DNA of 64,000 bases from Paraphaeosphaeria minitans (taxonomy: Eukaryota > Ascomycota > Dothideomycetes > Pleosporales > Didymosphaeriaceae), in NCBI GenBank assembly GCA_015832175.1, contig WJXW01000003.1, positions 3,782,001-3,846,000 of the forward strand, written 5' to 3'. Position 1 is the first letter of the stretch. The number at the start of each line of letters is the position of its first letter. The notes beneath the pieces were generated by a model. That model was given only the letters and a program-made list of their open reading frames with translations, was not told the origin of the DNA and did not search any database. Below, piece by piece: positions 45,797 to 56,790 of this stretch. The position numbers were made by a program, and so were the translations under genes.

Positions 45797-46409
45797 CTAG
45801 ATACCCATCACTGTCTGCATGAAGACGCCATTCTCAAAGTCCACAACGACCGCTTTCTCGATAAAAGGCCCTGCTGCTTTCTTGAAAGCATCGTGGGCAG
45901 GGTCCTGGTTGACGTAGTAGTCGCGGTCTTCGTTGGATGCGAACTGCACAACGAAAGCATGACTTAAGCCCTCCTACATAGTATAGTCGTCAGCCTGTGA
46001 TGATATCCTCATTCAGAACGTAGCACGGTACCTGGAGGCCCTCGGGTGAGTTATCTTTTCCACCAGTCAAGGACTTGATGTAAGGTACTCCTGATGTAGG
46101 GTGGATGCATGACTCCTGGAGACTGAGCATCTGCAGGGTAATCTGTGCACGGAGTCAGCGATTGATGCGGCGTTGCTTCAGGTGCAAGGCCTTTACGTCT
46201 TTCAGATCCGCGGATGCTATGCCGTCTTTGAATTTAAAGAGGACGATATGCGTGGTCAGCTGTGTGAGCGCAGCCTGCGGACTCTCCATGAACGACGTCG
46301 TAGTCAGGATGGAGGCGAAGGACCCTTTGTGCACCTGTGCGAGCAGAAAGACGATGAGAGCCAGCAGGCACATTGCAGCGCCTATGAGGGAGCGGTTCCT
46401 GAAAATCAT
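45797..46409 (-). CDS. Stress-responsive A/B-barrel (Dabb) protein with N-terminal membrane anchor
   Basis: Small Dabb-fold protein of unknown reaction, 166 aa. Three exons: 46409..46197, 46142..46032 and 45973..45797, with introns of 54 and 58 nt in phase 0. The core reads THIVLFKFKDGIASADLKD, then MLSLQESCIHPTSGVPYIKS, LTGGKDNSPEGLQ, GLSHAFVVQFASNEDRDYYV and DPAHDAFKKAAGPFIEKAVVVDF, matching Pfam Dabb order. From the ATG at 46409 the N-terminus is RNRSLIGAAMCLLALIVFLL, a single hydrophobic anchor, which is unusual since most Dabb proteins are soluble. Alternative starts are the ATG of MESPQAALTQLTTH (near 46290), giving a plain Dabb protein, or 46490. Dabb domains dimerise and some act as cyclases or in stress; role here unknown. 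Confidence 0.82.
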
Positions 46410-46989
46410 AGTTACGGGCAGCTGTGCGATGCCTCCATCGGAGGTGCGATATGTTCTGCAGCAGCTTCGCTCGTGAATGGCCTGCTTCACATTAGATAGT
46501 CTCTAGCCAAAGCCCTCCGGCTGTCTATCGGAATCTGACCCGCTCAAAAAGCGCACGTGCAGGCCTAACCCGAAGCGGCGCACCAGACCTTATTTGACGA
46601 GACGAGCTCCAGGGAGCTTGGGCCGCATCCTTTCTCGAAGAACAGAAATGACGTCCTTCGAAAGACCGGCCTCGCCAGTGCCCATGCATTTCCATCATGG
46701 ACAATACTATAGTACGGACTCGCGCAGCGGTACGCACAGATGCACCTAAGCCGCATCGGTGACGCTGTTGCGGGCTGCAAACCTGGCTGCCATTGGAAGC
46801 GCCTTCTTACAGGCTTGGCACCACCAATGCCATAGTTATGACGTAACGAATCAATGGGGTCAGGTGAAGGGCCGTCGTGCTTGGGGGGTACAAAAGCTGG
46901 GCGTGTTCCTTGTCCCTCGACCTCTTTACTCCATACTCCATCACCAGCAACGACCTTTCCGAACGTTCATCCCATTCCAATCCATCACA
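46410..46989. promoter_or_regulatory. Divergent promoter between Dabb and DUF1761-like genes
   Basis: A 580-bp spacer between two divergent genes. A TATA-like run is not obvious. The last 120 bases before the + gene are C/T-rich (CCTCGACCTCTTTACTCC), a typical fungal leader. Confidence 0.4.
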
Positions 46990-47636
46990 ATGGCCACTCT
47001 CCACTGTAAGCTGCTCTCTGTCCCTGCCGCGATGCCAGTCTGCCGGTAAACAAAACACTGCGAGCTCTGCCACGAATACAGCTCCAACACACGCGCACAC
47101 TACCAGCTTCAGACTCATCTCTAACGCTTCATCCATCAGACCTCCCCCCCGTTAAGCCCTCGGCCATCGCCCTCGGCACCGCCTTCAACCACGCCGTCTC
47201 GCTCGCCGTCCTCGGCCCCGTCTTCGGCGACTCCTACCGCCGCGCCCAGGCTGCCAACTCCAAGGAGGAGTTCTTCCACTCCAAGGAGGCCGCCACCGCC
47301 GCCGCCTCGTGGGGATCTTCCCTCGCCGGCTCCGCCATCCAAGCTTACGGCGTCGGTGCTCTGATCAACGCCACCGGCACCCTCACCTACAAGGGTGCGG
47401 CTTACCTCGGTTCCCTCATCTTCTTCGCCTCCGCTGCTCCCTCGGTATGTTCCTACACTTCGCCATGGCCACACAGAGGAATTGCTGCTAACGGTACACA
47501 GGTCGTCTCCCAGGTCCTCACCGAGAAGCGTCCCCTCGACACCATTGCCGTCGGTGCCCTCGCCCGCGTCTTCGAGACCGTCGGTCTCTCCCTCTTCCTC
47601 ACCTACTGGGGAACCAGGACCAACCCCTTCGAGTAA
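46990..47636 (+). CDS. DUF1761-like small membrane protein
   Basis: A 151-aa protein with about four hydrophobic segments; function unknown. Three exons: 46990..47005 (16 bases), 47140..47444 and 47502..47636, with introns of 134 and 57 nt. Splicing gives MATLHYLPPVKPSAIALGTAF, then NHAVSLAVLGPVFGDSYRRA, a charged stretch (SKEEFFHSKEAAT), and hydrophobic helices around SSLAGSAIQAYGVGALINAT, YKGAAYLGSLIFFASAAPSV and VFETVGLSLFLTYWG. The pattern resembles fungal proteins annotated with DUF1761. The strong C-ending third-position bias (GCC, CTC, TCC) suggests high expression, an inference. The start is fixed by the short first exon, whose donor GTAAGC and phase fit. Confidence 0.82.
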
Positions 47637-48751
47637 ACGTCTTCTCCCCTGTTAGCGGTGCGGATTAGTTCCCTTCCATGGGCATACATTTGAATTGCCC
47701 ACTTGTACTGCGGATACGATGAGATTATGAAGAGCCTGATGAGGCCGATTCAGCCATGATTGTAACAATATCACCCAAATAAAATGCATAATCCAATGCT
47801 GCCTTGCCATGCGTGCTGTTCATGCAACGTGATGTCTTCACGCCTTCGCTACCATCGCGATTCTATAGTTATGTCACAGAGGATTGAGCAGCTATTAACG
47901 GTTGCAAACTAAGTAGGAGAATGTTACCCTTTGTTGGCACGGTAGACGGGTCTTAAGGCGTATGCCATCCAATCGTGTAGCAACTACACTTCTACGCAGG
48001 CGCTGCAGCACCGCCAATGGGAAAAAGCGCGAATACTGACGGTCCACATGTACAATCACATAGACATTCATCAGCTGCCGAGAGCATGGTTCTCCAACGT
48101 CAAAACGCTGGTGGCCTGTTGGAAACCGTCCCTGTTCCTTCCTCTACCTGATCGCTCCCAGAGGTAGAAGCAGAAGCAGAAGCAGAGGCAAAAGCAAAAG
48201 CAAAAGCAAAAGCAGTTCCCTCCGCCACTGCATGTCCGTTCATCAACATCCAGGCCACACCCGATCCTCGAATTACCACGACCGTCTTGCCAAGGCCGGG
48301 GGCTCAAGGTTCAAGGAATCCAGCGACCGTGGCAAGGCGAGGTCGGTATATCGATATTCATGCCAATATCGATTGTGCGTGCGTGGAAGCAGTCATGGAA
48401 GGCTTTTTCGGACCTCTCCCCGATTGACCTCTGTTGGTGTGGATTGAGGCTGTTTAAAAAAAAATAAAAAAAAAATAAAGAAGAACCTTGGCATGAGAAT
48501 ACCTAGGTACCTACCCGAGAGAAGTTGGAAAAAAATAAAATAAAGTTCAATCTATCTGTAAAGTTGGAGTATTGTAAGCATACAAAAAAAATTAAATTCT
48601 GCATAGCTAGTCACGACACAATTACCCCATGCATGACGAATCCTTCCCACAAACCCCCTTGAAAACCACACGACCTCCTTCACACCCCTCAGCCACGCCA
48701 CCAGACCAACACATCAAAGGTGAACCCTTCCCCCTCCCCGTCCCCTCCAAA
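47637..48751. other. Intergenic with purine repeats and A/T-rich tracts
   Basis: An AGCAGA/AGCAAA repeat lies at 48165-48213. Between 48449 and 48600 there are several A-rich stretches (AAAAAAAATAAAAAAAAAATAA and similar), plus ACCTAGGTACCTACC at 48501-48515. No gene seen. Confidence 0.55.
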
Positions 48752-51700
48752 CTAAATCATCCCCCGTCCCCCCCTCCACCCCCAAACCAACCCAGGATCC
48801 TCCCTCACCCTATGCCCCCACCCCTCCCTCACCGCATTCAACCCCTCGCTCAACTCCCGAACCCCATGCACCACCCACCTCAGCTCCCTGCCCTCCACGG
48901 TCGCAGGCGGCGTCCTGCTCTTCACCGCCTCCAGCAGCGGAACCAGCCTCGATAGGTTCGGCGGGAGGTTGTAGCGCCACGAGGCCTCAACCCAAGTGGT
49001 GACTGCGGCGCGGTCGGTCAGGAAGGTGCTGAGGGATGTGAGCCAGGGGTATTGCGGGGATGTTGCGTGCGATTGCCGGGGAGAGGAGGTAGGGGGAGGA
49101 GGTGTGAGGGCGCGGGCGAGGTGGATGGGCCAGCAGAGCGAGGCGTAGCGGAGGAAGGGGAGGGCGGCGTCCCATTGGGGCTGGCAGGGTGGGTGTGCCG
49201 AGGGGGCAGGTGCGGTCGGTGGTGCTGGGGCTGGGGGATGGTGTTCTGGTGGGGAGGGAGCGGATGATGTGGATTTGTACCCGCTGTCACCGGATCGGTT
49301 GGTCTGCATGCTTGTCGCGCTGCTTTGCGCATGGGATGCTAGCAGTAGCTGGGATACATGCGGGTTGGTGGGTCCGAGCGGTCGTTTTGGGATGTCGAAG
49401 GCGAGGAACGAGATACAGACAGCTGCTAGATGTGCGTGGGCGAGCTTCTCGTCGTGCAGGCTGAATGAATTCGTTTGGGGATCGACGGCCTGGAGATACT
49501 CTCTGACAGAGTTGTGTGCGAAGGTGACATTGCAAGGCATGACCTCGACCAAGTCACAGGTCAGAAGTGGAATAGCTTCGTTGGTGATGAAGCTGGATCC
49601 AAACTCGATAGTATGCTGGCCCGGACTGACGTTGATAGCGTTCTGGAAACCCGGCATGCATGGCTTGTGGATCCCTAGGGCAAGCAATCGGAACACGCCG
49701 ACCACAAAGCGCCTCTCTGCCTCTGGTCTGAATTCGAGCAAAGCCAAGATATGGGCGTATATAGCCTCCAGGCCGTCTAGCTCATGAGGCTTCTCCAATT
49801 TCGCGCGGCGTTCGTCGGGAGACAGGACTGGCGATCGCAGATATTTGAGGAGGGTGCTGGCCCAGAGGAAGTTGCCTTTGCATGTTTGTGCAATAGCTGT
49901 GATCAACGACCTGTCCATTGATATACCAAAATAGCCCTGGTCGGCAAGCTCGTGAAGGTTTTCGATGATGTAGGCTTCCAGGTCGTGCTTGTTGCTGTCA
50001 CTGCTAAGTGATATTACGTGAGGTGCGCCTGAGGCCCATTTGTGGTACTCATTGGGAATCCTGACTTGTGTTCGACCGAAAAGAATCACACGCGTATCAG
50101 ACTTCCGGCAAAGCTCGGGAATGTATCGGAGCAACAGCGTAACATCACTGCACTCGTCGATGCCATCAATGACAAGAAAGGTCGGATGTTGGCGAAGAAG
50201 CAGCGCAAGGGTCGACAGAACGTCGTCAGGAGTTGCTTTTTCGTGAGCGGGTGTTTTGCGTACAAGCAAGGATACGGCATCTAGGGTAGAACGATCGTGA
50301 CGGTGTATATGGATAAGCTGGTCTGTAAGCGCTCTCAATGCGTCGTCAGGGTGAATGCAGTAAGATTGAGCTGCACTGAAATGATAGAAGGCAGTGGAAG
50401 GTGACTCAGTCTCGTCATCGATGCTCAAATTGCGTGCTTCGCTGCTGAGGTCGTCAACAACAATACCAGAGAGGTAGCTTTTCCCGAAGCCTGACTCGGC
50501 TAATCATGTGTTAGCTCTGCACTCAATTCAGCAATTGGGCATTTCTGCAGTCCAGTGGAATGACCATCGCTGGGCAGTGGATCGTATCAGAGGCCGAAGA
50601 AGAAACTCGAACTCTTCTTGCAGCGACGGATACCATTCAAGCTTCGTAGCGAAGAAAGGCCAGGAAGTACCATGTAGGATTCTGCATCCAAAGGCAAGTT
50701 GCTCTGTCACGAGTGCTTGAAGTCGCGGTCTGACAATTCATAGCCGCTATGAGCAAGAGAACCAGTCGCCAAGCATTTCGAGTTGTATCTTCGGCCACGG
50801 TGTGTTCTCAGATTAGTTTGTGGGGGAGAAGATTACCTTGGACGAATAACACTCTATGTTGCCAGTGGTTTTCAAGGCGATCCGTGTCATTCGCAGACTC
50901 TTGGTCGAAAGGAATATTCCTCCACCGACAGTACTTTTCGTTGTCGAGAAACCAGGCGCAAGTGTTGGGATGTCGTTGCTTGAGTCGGTGCTCGTAGATG
51001 TCTCGGTAGGAGCAATTGCTATCCAGCCACGTCTTGATCCGATCTATTCTTCTCGCTGCAAAGCATCAGTACCAATTCCTTGTATATGCACGCAGACGAC
51101 AAACTTCGTTTCGCCATCCTCTGCAATCCAAGTTGTGCACCCTCCTCCGCCGCACTCTTGTCAAGAAACTCTCTGCACTCGGCGCGGTACTTTTCTGTTA
51201 TCGCGTACTCTGTCTGCGTACCTCCAAGTTCCCTTTTCAGCCATTCTTTGTTCCTCACAAGTCTGGCCTCAAGCTGTGCGAAACGAGAGTCGAGCGGCCG
51301 CCACAGGTATGTAGGCGAAAACAAGCGATTATGGCGTAATGGATCCCCTGCAAACTGTTACTTGAGAGATTACATTCCTGCCTGACTGCTGGGTTGACGC
51401 AAATACTTGTTGGCAAGTCGCAATAAACCGTGCGACTTTTGCAATGTGAAACCCTTGTTCACGTGGGCCGATTATTGGTCATCCATTTGCGTACACGTCA
51501 CAGGAAGCATGCCCGATGGGGCTTGCGCCCGCGGAATGATTTGGGATGCGAATTACGAAAGGGCATGCCGAAGAGCAGTTTGTACGTAAACATCACATAC
51601 CGTGGGAGGTTCTGGTGAGCATCGCCTGAAGCTCTAGAAGAAATTGCGCGACATCGGCAACCACAAGCATTACCGGCTCGAAACGAGACTCGCGCCCACG

Positions 51701-52232
51701 CCGCTCTTGAGCATCTAACGGTCTTTGGTGAGCCGCAAGCAGCTGGCCGTAGTCGGGCAGCAGATGCGTTAGGCTCTCCAGCAGTTCTGTGACCTTGTCA
51801 AGCACCACAACGTAGGTGCCCGCCATCTAACGCAAGTCAGTTCTTGAATGGCGCAAGTCACGGAACTGAGGACCTTGAAGACGGCACAGGTCAACCCCCA
51901 AAAGGCGGAGTGCCAATCCGAGCTGGCTGGGATAGCAACCGCGATGAGGTCAAAGCAGCTGTCCATGCTACGAGCAAAGGCGAGGAACTTCTCTCTACGG
52001 CTCGCCAGAGCACCGCTGTGATTCTTGCTCTTTCTGCTTGCTGCACTCAGGTTCTCTGCTAACAAGGCAAAGCTGGCACAAGGCAAGGCGTATCGAGTGT
52101 TCGCAGAAAGCGTCCTCTCGAGTGGTCCAAGAGGCCTGGTCCGGTGTGTATGGTTGATTCTGATTCGCACGTCAGCCTGGCTTGTCCAGTGCGAAGAGCT
52201 ACTGACGTTTTATCTTCCATTGTCGTATCCAT
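48752..52232 (-). CDS. STAND NTPase with NACHT domain (NLR-like)
   Basis: Signal-transducing ATPase/GTPase of the fungal NLR-like class, 915 aa. Six exons with closing phases: 52232..52207, 52159..51874, 51826..51601, 51347..51105, 51055..50837, 50499..48752. Three introns are 47-49 nt; two are long (253 and 337 nt). The N-terminal region (about residues 1-180) is helical, ending in DKVTELLESLTHLLPDYGQ, like helical domains preceding NACHT in fungi. A bridging motif (WLDSNCSYRDIYEHRLKQR, TCAWFLDNEKYCRW) follows. The P-loop is AESGFGKS, formed across the 337-nt intron. Walker B is FLVIDGIDECSD, and sensor-type FGRTQVRIP follows. GNFLWASTLL and EAIYAHILALL are typical. The C-terminus has no ankyrin, WD40 or TPR repeats: a Pro-rich linker leads to a Trp-rich tail. 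Role in heterokaryon incompatibility or immunity is inference. Confidence 0.85.
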
Positions 52233-52958
52233 GGCTGCAATCTCCGTCTGCCACGACACCGCCTGGATGAAACTTGGCCTTGTGTCTTCGAACCTGATCG
52301 TATTCGATTTAGACGATGCATTGACTCGCATTCAGCAACGAGTCCAGAATCGAAATCCATAGAATGACGGCAAAGGACACAAACATGATATTGTGAGACG
52401 GAACGCTTCACAGTCAGAGCTGAACAGAGCCATGTCGTAATGGTGGCGGGTTGCATGCCACCACACCAATCGTACAGACGGATAGCGAAGAGCAGCCGAC
52501 GTGGGGCGAGTGGCAGCGGGAGGTGAGCGGGACGATAAGCGGGCGATGTACCTGCAGGCTGGCAAGGAAAGCCGAGAGAGGTGTGAAGTGATGGTAAGAC
52601 GGTTTAGCAACCACAAGAAGGAAGCATGGGGGCGCCAAGCCATTCCCGCAGGAGCGTGGGTGTCAACAGGCCATGGGCCGAATCGGAGAGGCTCAATGTG
52701 CCGACTGACACGCTCACAACCGGCCCGACCGAACGCCTGTCCACCGCAAAAGCAAGCGCGCACTGGGCGACCTGGGCCGTGTACGCGCACGAGCAATGGT
52801 GGAAGCTATCTTGGGTATCTTCTTCTCTCCAACCTGCGGCAGCTCCGCTTTAGCTAGCGTCGCCGCTCTATAATACAATGGATATTAAAATTGCCGCGTG
52901 TACAGAAGACGGCAAGCCACGCAGCGAAAAGTCCTTCATGTCCTTCATCTTCCTCTCT
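52233..52958. other. Intergenic between the STAND gene and Nem1
   Basis: No convincing gene in this 726 bp. If the STAND protein starts at the upstream in-frame ATG near 52331, about 100 bases of this spacer would be coding. Confidence 0.45.
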
Positions 52959-54637
52959 TCAGACCGTCTGCGGCTGACCTAACCGTAGGGCAAGCAACGC
53001 GCGGACGTCGGTGACATACTGCAGGCCCTCCAGGAGCGGGATCAAATGCAGGAGCCCGTGGTCCGTAGGGTCGTTGATCCAGCCTTCAATGGGTATGGCA
53101 TTGTCTAATGTCCATCGTTAGCCATGTTGCTCCTAGTGTCCGCGCGAGGCGCCTCACCTTCGTGGAAGACGTAGCACATGGGGCTGTTGTCAATGATCAT
53201 GACCCTGCTGAGGTCAGGCTCGACTTGAGCCAGGTCCTTGATGTAAGCCCCATTGCGAAAGGTGCAGTGCTGCCGGTAGTACCTTCCCGCAAAGTACTTG
53301 CGCTCCGTCTCCAACCAGTCGATGACTGGGTCGGCGTACTCCTGCACAGACGCCGTGAAGATTACGAGGTTGTACCATTTACACACCTGTGGCGAGCTGA
53401 GTTAGCCGACGTAGCCTACCTCGAGGTTGTACATTACCTTTTTCAAGAATTCATCGCAATGCGGTCGTTTATGCACATAATACAGGATCGGCACCTGGGG
53501 GCCTATGATCTGCCCACCGGCGCCCACTGGCTGTTGAAGTTTCACCTCGACCATGTGGCCCGTTGTATAGCGCCCGCCCTTGGCCATGCTGTGGATCAGC
53601 GTCTCGTCGAGATCTAGAATCAGCGTTTTCTGGTGCGGGCCGACCGAAGCCGTATTCGCGGCAGAATACGACGGTTGGCGCCGTGGGACAAGGGGCCGCG
53701 GGGGTTGTGGCGCTCGGGGAAACTTTGTCAGTTGTTTGGAGGTTATGGGTCCAGTTGGGGACTTGAGGGCGTTGGCAGCCTCGGTCGACACCTGAGTCAA
53801 CCCACCCTTCGCCCTCGTTTTCTTCGCTGCCGTGCGCTGCCGCAGCGCGCCTTCGTTGTGCAGCTTGATACGTATCTGCCGCTTCGCCGGTGCGATGTCT
53901 TCGCCGGCGGAGGAGGCGGTCGATTTCGATCGCGTGTGGCGGGAGGGCGCATCGTAGTCACCGTCTCTCGAGGACGGCCGCTCGCTCTCCATGTCCGAAT
54001 CAGACGAGATGGCTGTCGAGGTCGACATGACCGAAGGCGAACGCTTGGGGGGCTTCTTGACCTTTTGCGTGGCTGTGATGCTTGGCCTTCTGCCCTTGCG
54101 CTTCCCCTTCTCCTGCGTGTCAGACGAGTCCGATGCATGCATGGTCGCGGCGGTCCGCTTCTTCCGCCGGGGTCTTGTGAAATGATGGCCAAGGTGGTAT
54201 AGAGGGGCGATGAGCGAGAAGCGTCCGTCTTCATAGCGAAAACAAGCGACCAGATAATGCCCAGTCACAACAATGGGCGTGAAGAGTAACTTGACGCCAC
54301 CGACAAAGACGTCGGCTATCCGTTGAGGTATCAGCCACCTGTTCGCTTCGTGCGTCGCAGCAAAGGGCTCCTGTGCGTCGTGGAGGAGCGGTGTCTTCTC
54401 GTCGAAGTCGGACGTCGTCGCGTCCGCGTCAGTCTGGGTATAACCACGCCCGTCCGCCCGCCTGGCTACCATGTCGTCCGATATGTCTGTCGATGCTATG
54501 GGTCCTGCGCCCGCATCCTTCGCTTGGACCAGTGCGCGGAGCCGAGGTTGTGCGTGGAAGAGGTTGCTCTGAGACGGGGCGCGTGAACGTGGAGGGCTCG
54601 CTGGCGGGGTGCTGCCGATGTGTGCAAGAACGTTCAT
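52959..54637 (-). CDS. nem1: Nem1-type protein phosphatase (CTDNEP1/Dullard family)
   Basis: HAD-family Ser/Thr phosphatase that, with Spo7, dephosphorylates lipin (Pah1) at the nuclear envelope/ER and so steers phosphatidate toward storage lipid. It is 524 aa. Exons: 54637..53438, 53386..53158 and 53104..52959, with introns of 51 and 53 nt. The N-terminal half is disordered, Ser/Lys/Arg-rich. A hydrophobic anchor region at about residues 115-140 (RIADVFVGGVKLLFTPIVV) targets the membrane. The catalytic motif is KTLILDLDETLIHS (DxDxT). Later come YVHKRPHCDEFLKKV, LVIFTASVQEYADPVIDWL, RYYRQHC, KDLAQVEPDLSRVMIIDNSP and a C-terminal GWINDPTDHGLLHLIPLLEGL, the normal FCP1-like/Nem1 order. Length and the anchor separate it from Fcp1 itself and from Psr1. 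Confidence 0.93.
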
Positions 54638-55227
54638 GCTCCGCTCACAGCCATAAAATAAAGACTGATGTCCTGCGCGCTCTGGCTATTCAGATTCCCG
54701 CGCAGCCGGCACGGTAGGAGCACCGTGTTGCAGGGGGCCGGAGGCGTTCTCCAGCTGGCAGGCTGAGCAGGCAGCCAGTAGTGGCCTCTGAGGGAGATGC
54801 TGGCCGCGAAGAAGCGCGCGGGACGAGGAGCAAACAACCGGAGGGTCTGTACGAGAGCGGGCGCGATGGTTTTGGGGAGAGAGGGATGCCGGACGACCCC
54901 AAGCAATGACGATGTGAGACGCACCTGCAGTTTTCCGGAAATGGAAACATGGGAATCGGCCACTTCACTTGCCCACCCGACTTTCCAAAGACTCATACCG
55001 AAACCGATTCTTTTGCCCCAACAACACGGCAACCCGCTTTGAGTTCCTGCGTGCCCGCCCCGCGCGCAGAACGAGTCCCGAATCCCCTGCGAGACAAACG
55101 GTTCAGCGATCAGCGATCAGCCTGCGCCTGCCTTTGCACCCTGCACGCACTCGAATACTGCACCCCGCCTATAGTTCAAACTTCACCCGCACACGAACAG
55201 CTGCCCGCACACCCACACCCGGCAAGC
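54638..55227. promoter_or_regulatory. Divergent promoter between Nem1 and eIF2B beta
   Basis: A 590-bp spacer between two divergent housekeeping genes. The last 100 bases before eIF2B beta are C-rich (CACACCCACACCCGGC). No gene seen. Confidence 0.45.
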
Positions 55228-56790
55228 ATGGCCCAAGGCCCAGTGCAGCTGGCCCCGGGCCTCATCTCCTTCCTCAAGTCGCTCAAGACCACCCCCGCCG
55301 ACCCCTCGGTCGAGCATCTCACATCGTCAGTCGCAGTCGCAGTCGCAGTCGCAGTCACAGCGCCCTTCCCCAGCTCAGCAAGCAGCTAACAGCGCGCAGC
55401 CTCCTCAAGCGACGCCAGATCCGCAATTCGAGGCCATGCGCCATTGCTACGACGGCGCTCATGCTGCGCGTGGTTGGCGAGTTCAAGGGACGCGACGCCG
55501 CGAAGCTCGTGGAGCGCATACGCCAGGTTGGCCGACGGCTGACGGCAGCTCAGCCGCGGGAGGTGGTTGTGGGAAACATCGTGCGGCGCGTGCTGGGTCT
55601 GGTGCGCGAAGTGCTCGATGACAACACGGGCGGCGACAGCCATACCGGGAGCGATGCCGGCCACCACACACCCGCCCACCACGACTCCATGGTCCGGCCC
55701 ACCCTCTCTTCGAGCATCTCCACCTTCAGTCCGCTCAGACATGCAGCCGCAGAGCCCATGGACGCGAGCATGACGTCCGACATGTCTGACTCCTCGGACC
55801 TCCACAGAAGACCACCGCTTCTCACCTCGCATACCTCCTACGCTCCCACTACCTCCGCGCCTTTGGTCAACTCGCTCTTTGGTCTCTTCTCGCAACCGGA
55901 TGACTCGAATGCCAGCACGCCAACGGGGGCAGCCTCCCCGGACGGAAAGAGTGCACACAGCCTGAACCTGGAACGACTGGCAGACCTCAGCAGGAGTACG
56001 AATATCGACCTCAAGAGTGAAGTCATGGACGGCATTCGAGAGCTTCAGGATGAGTTGGAACAGTCGGACGAGCAGATTGCTGGCGTCGCGCTGGAACACA
56101 TCCATTCGAACGAGATCATCCTCACACATACTGCTTCAACGACTGTGCAAAAGTTCCTTCTTAGTGCGGCGAAGAAGCGCAAGTTCACCGTAGTTCACGC
56201 CGAGACCTACCCGCACGACAACACGGCCACTCACGGTATCCTGCTCACCGGCCGGAAACGAGAAACGCGGCTGGATGAAGATGACGATCCGTGGAAGCCT
56301 CTTACTGCTGCTGGCATACCGGTTTACGTTATCCCAGACTCCCATGTCTTCGCCATCATGTCCCGTGTCAACAAGGTCATCTTGGCTACGCACACTGTTT
56401 TGGCCAATGGCGGTCTGGTCGCAGCTGCAGGCGCCCACATGATTGCAAAGGCTGCCAAGGAGCATCAAACGCCTGTGGTGGTCCTAAGCGGCGTCTACAA
56501 GTTGAGCCCGGTATATCCCTTTGATATTGACGAGCTCATCGAGTATGGAGATGCTGGAAGAGTCGTCCCATACGAGGATGGCGAGTTTGTGGACAAGGTC
56601 GACGTAGAGCACCCGCTGTATGACTACGTCCCAGCGGACCTTGTAGACCTCTACATCACCAACCTGTAAGTACTATGTGTAGACGAAATGCCCCTGGATC
56701 GATGCTGACTATCGCAGTGGTGGACATGCACCCTCGTATCTTTACCGGATTGTCGCCGATCATTACCGTACGGAGGATATCACCCTGTAG
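55228..56790 (+). CDS. GCD7: Translation initiation factor eIF2B subunit beta
   Basis: Regulatory subunit of the eIF2B guanine-nucleotide exchange factor, which recharges eIF2 with GTP and senses eIF2-alpha phosphorylation; cytosolic, 478 aa. Three exons: 55228..55325, 55400..56665 and 56718..56790; introns 74 and 52 nt. The N-terminus reads LAPGLISFLKSLKT and LLKRRQIRNSRPCAIATTAL. An insert of about 100 residues (DSMVRPTLSSSISTFSPLRH onward) is Ser/Thr/His-rich and less conserved. The C-terminal Rossmann-like half shows IHSNEIILTHTASTTVQKFL, FTVVHAETYPHD, IPVYVIPDSHVFAIMSRVNKV, ANGGLVAAAGAHMIAKAA, VVVLSGVYKLSP and VADHYRTEDITL at the stop. These are diagnostic for the eIF2B alpha/beta/delta family, beta branch. 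Intron 1 contains a short CAGTCG repeat. Confidence 0.95.
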
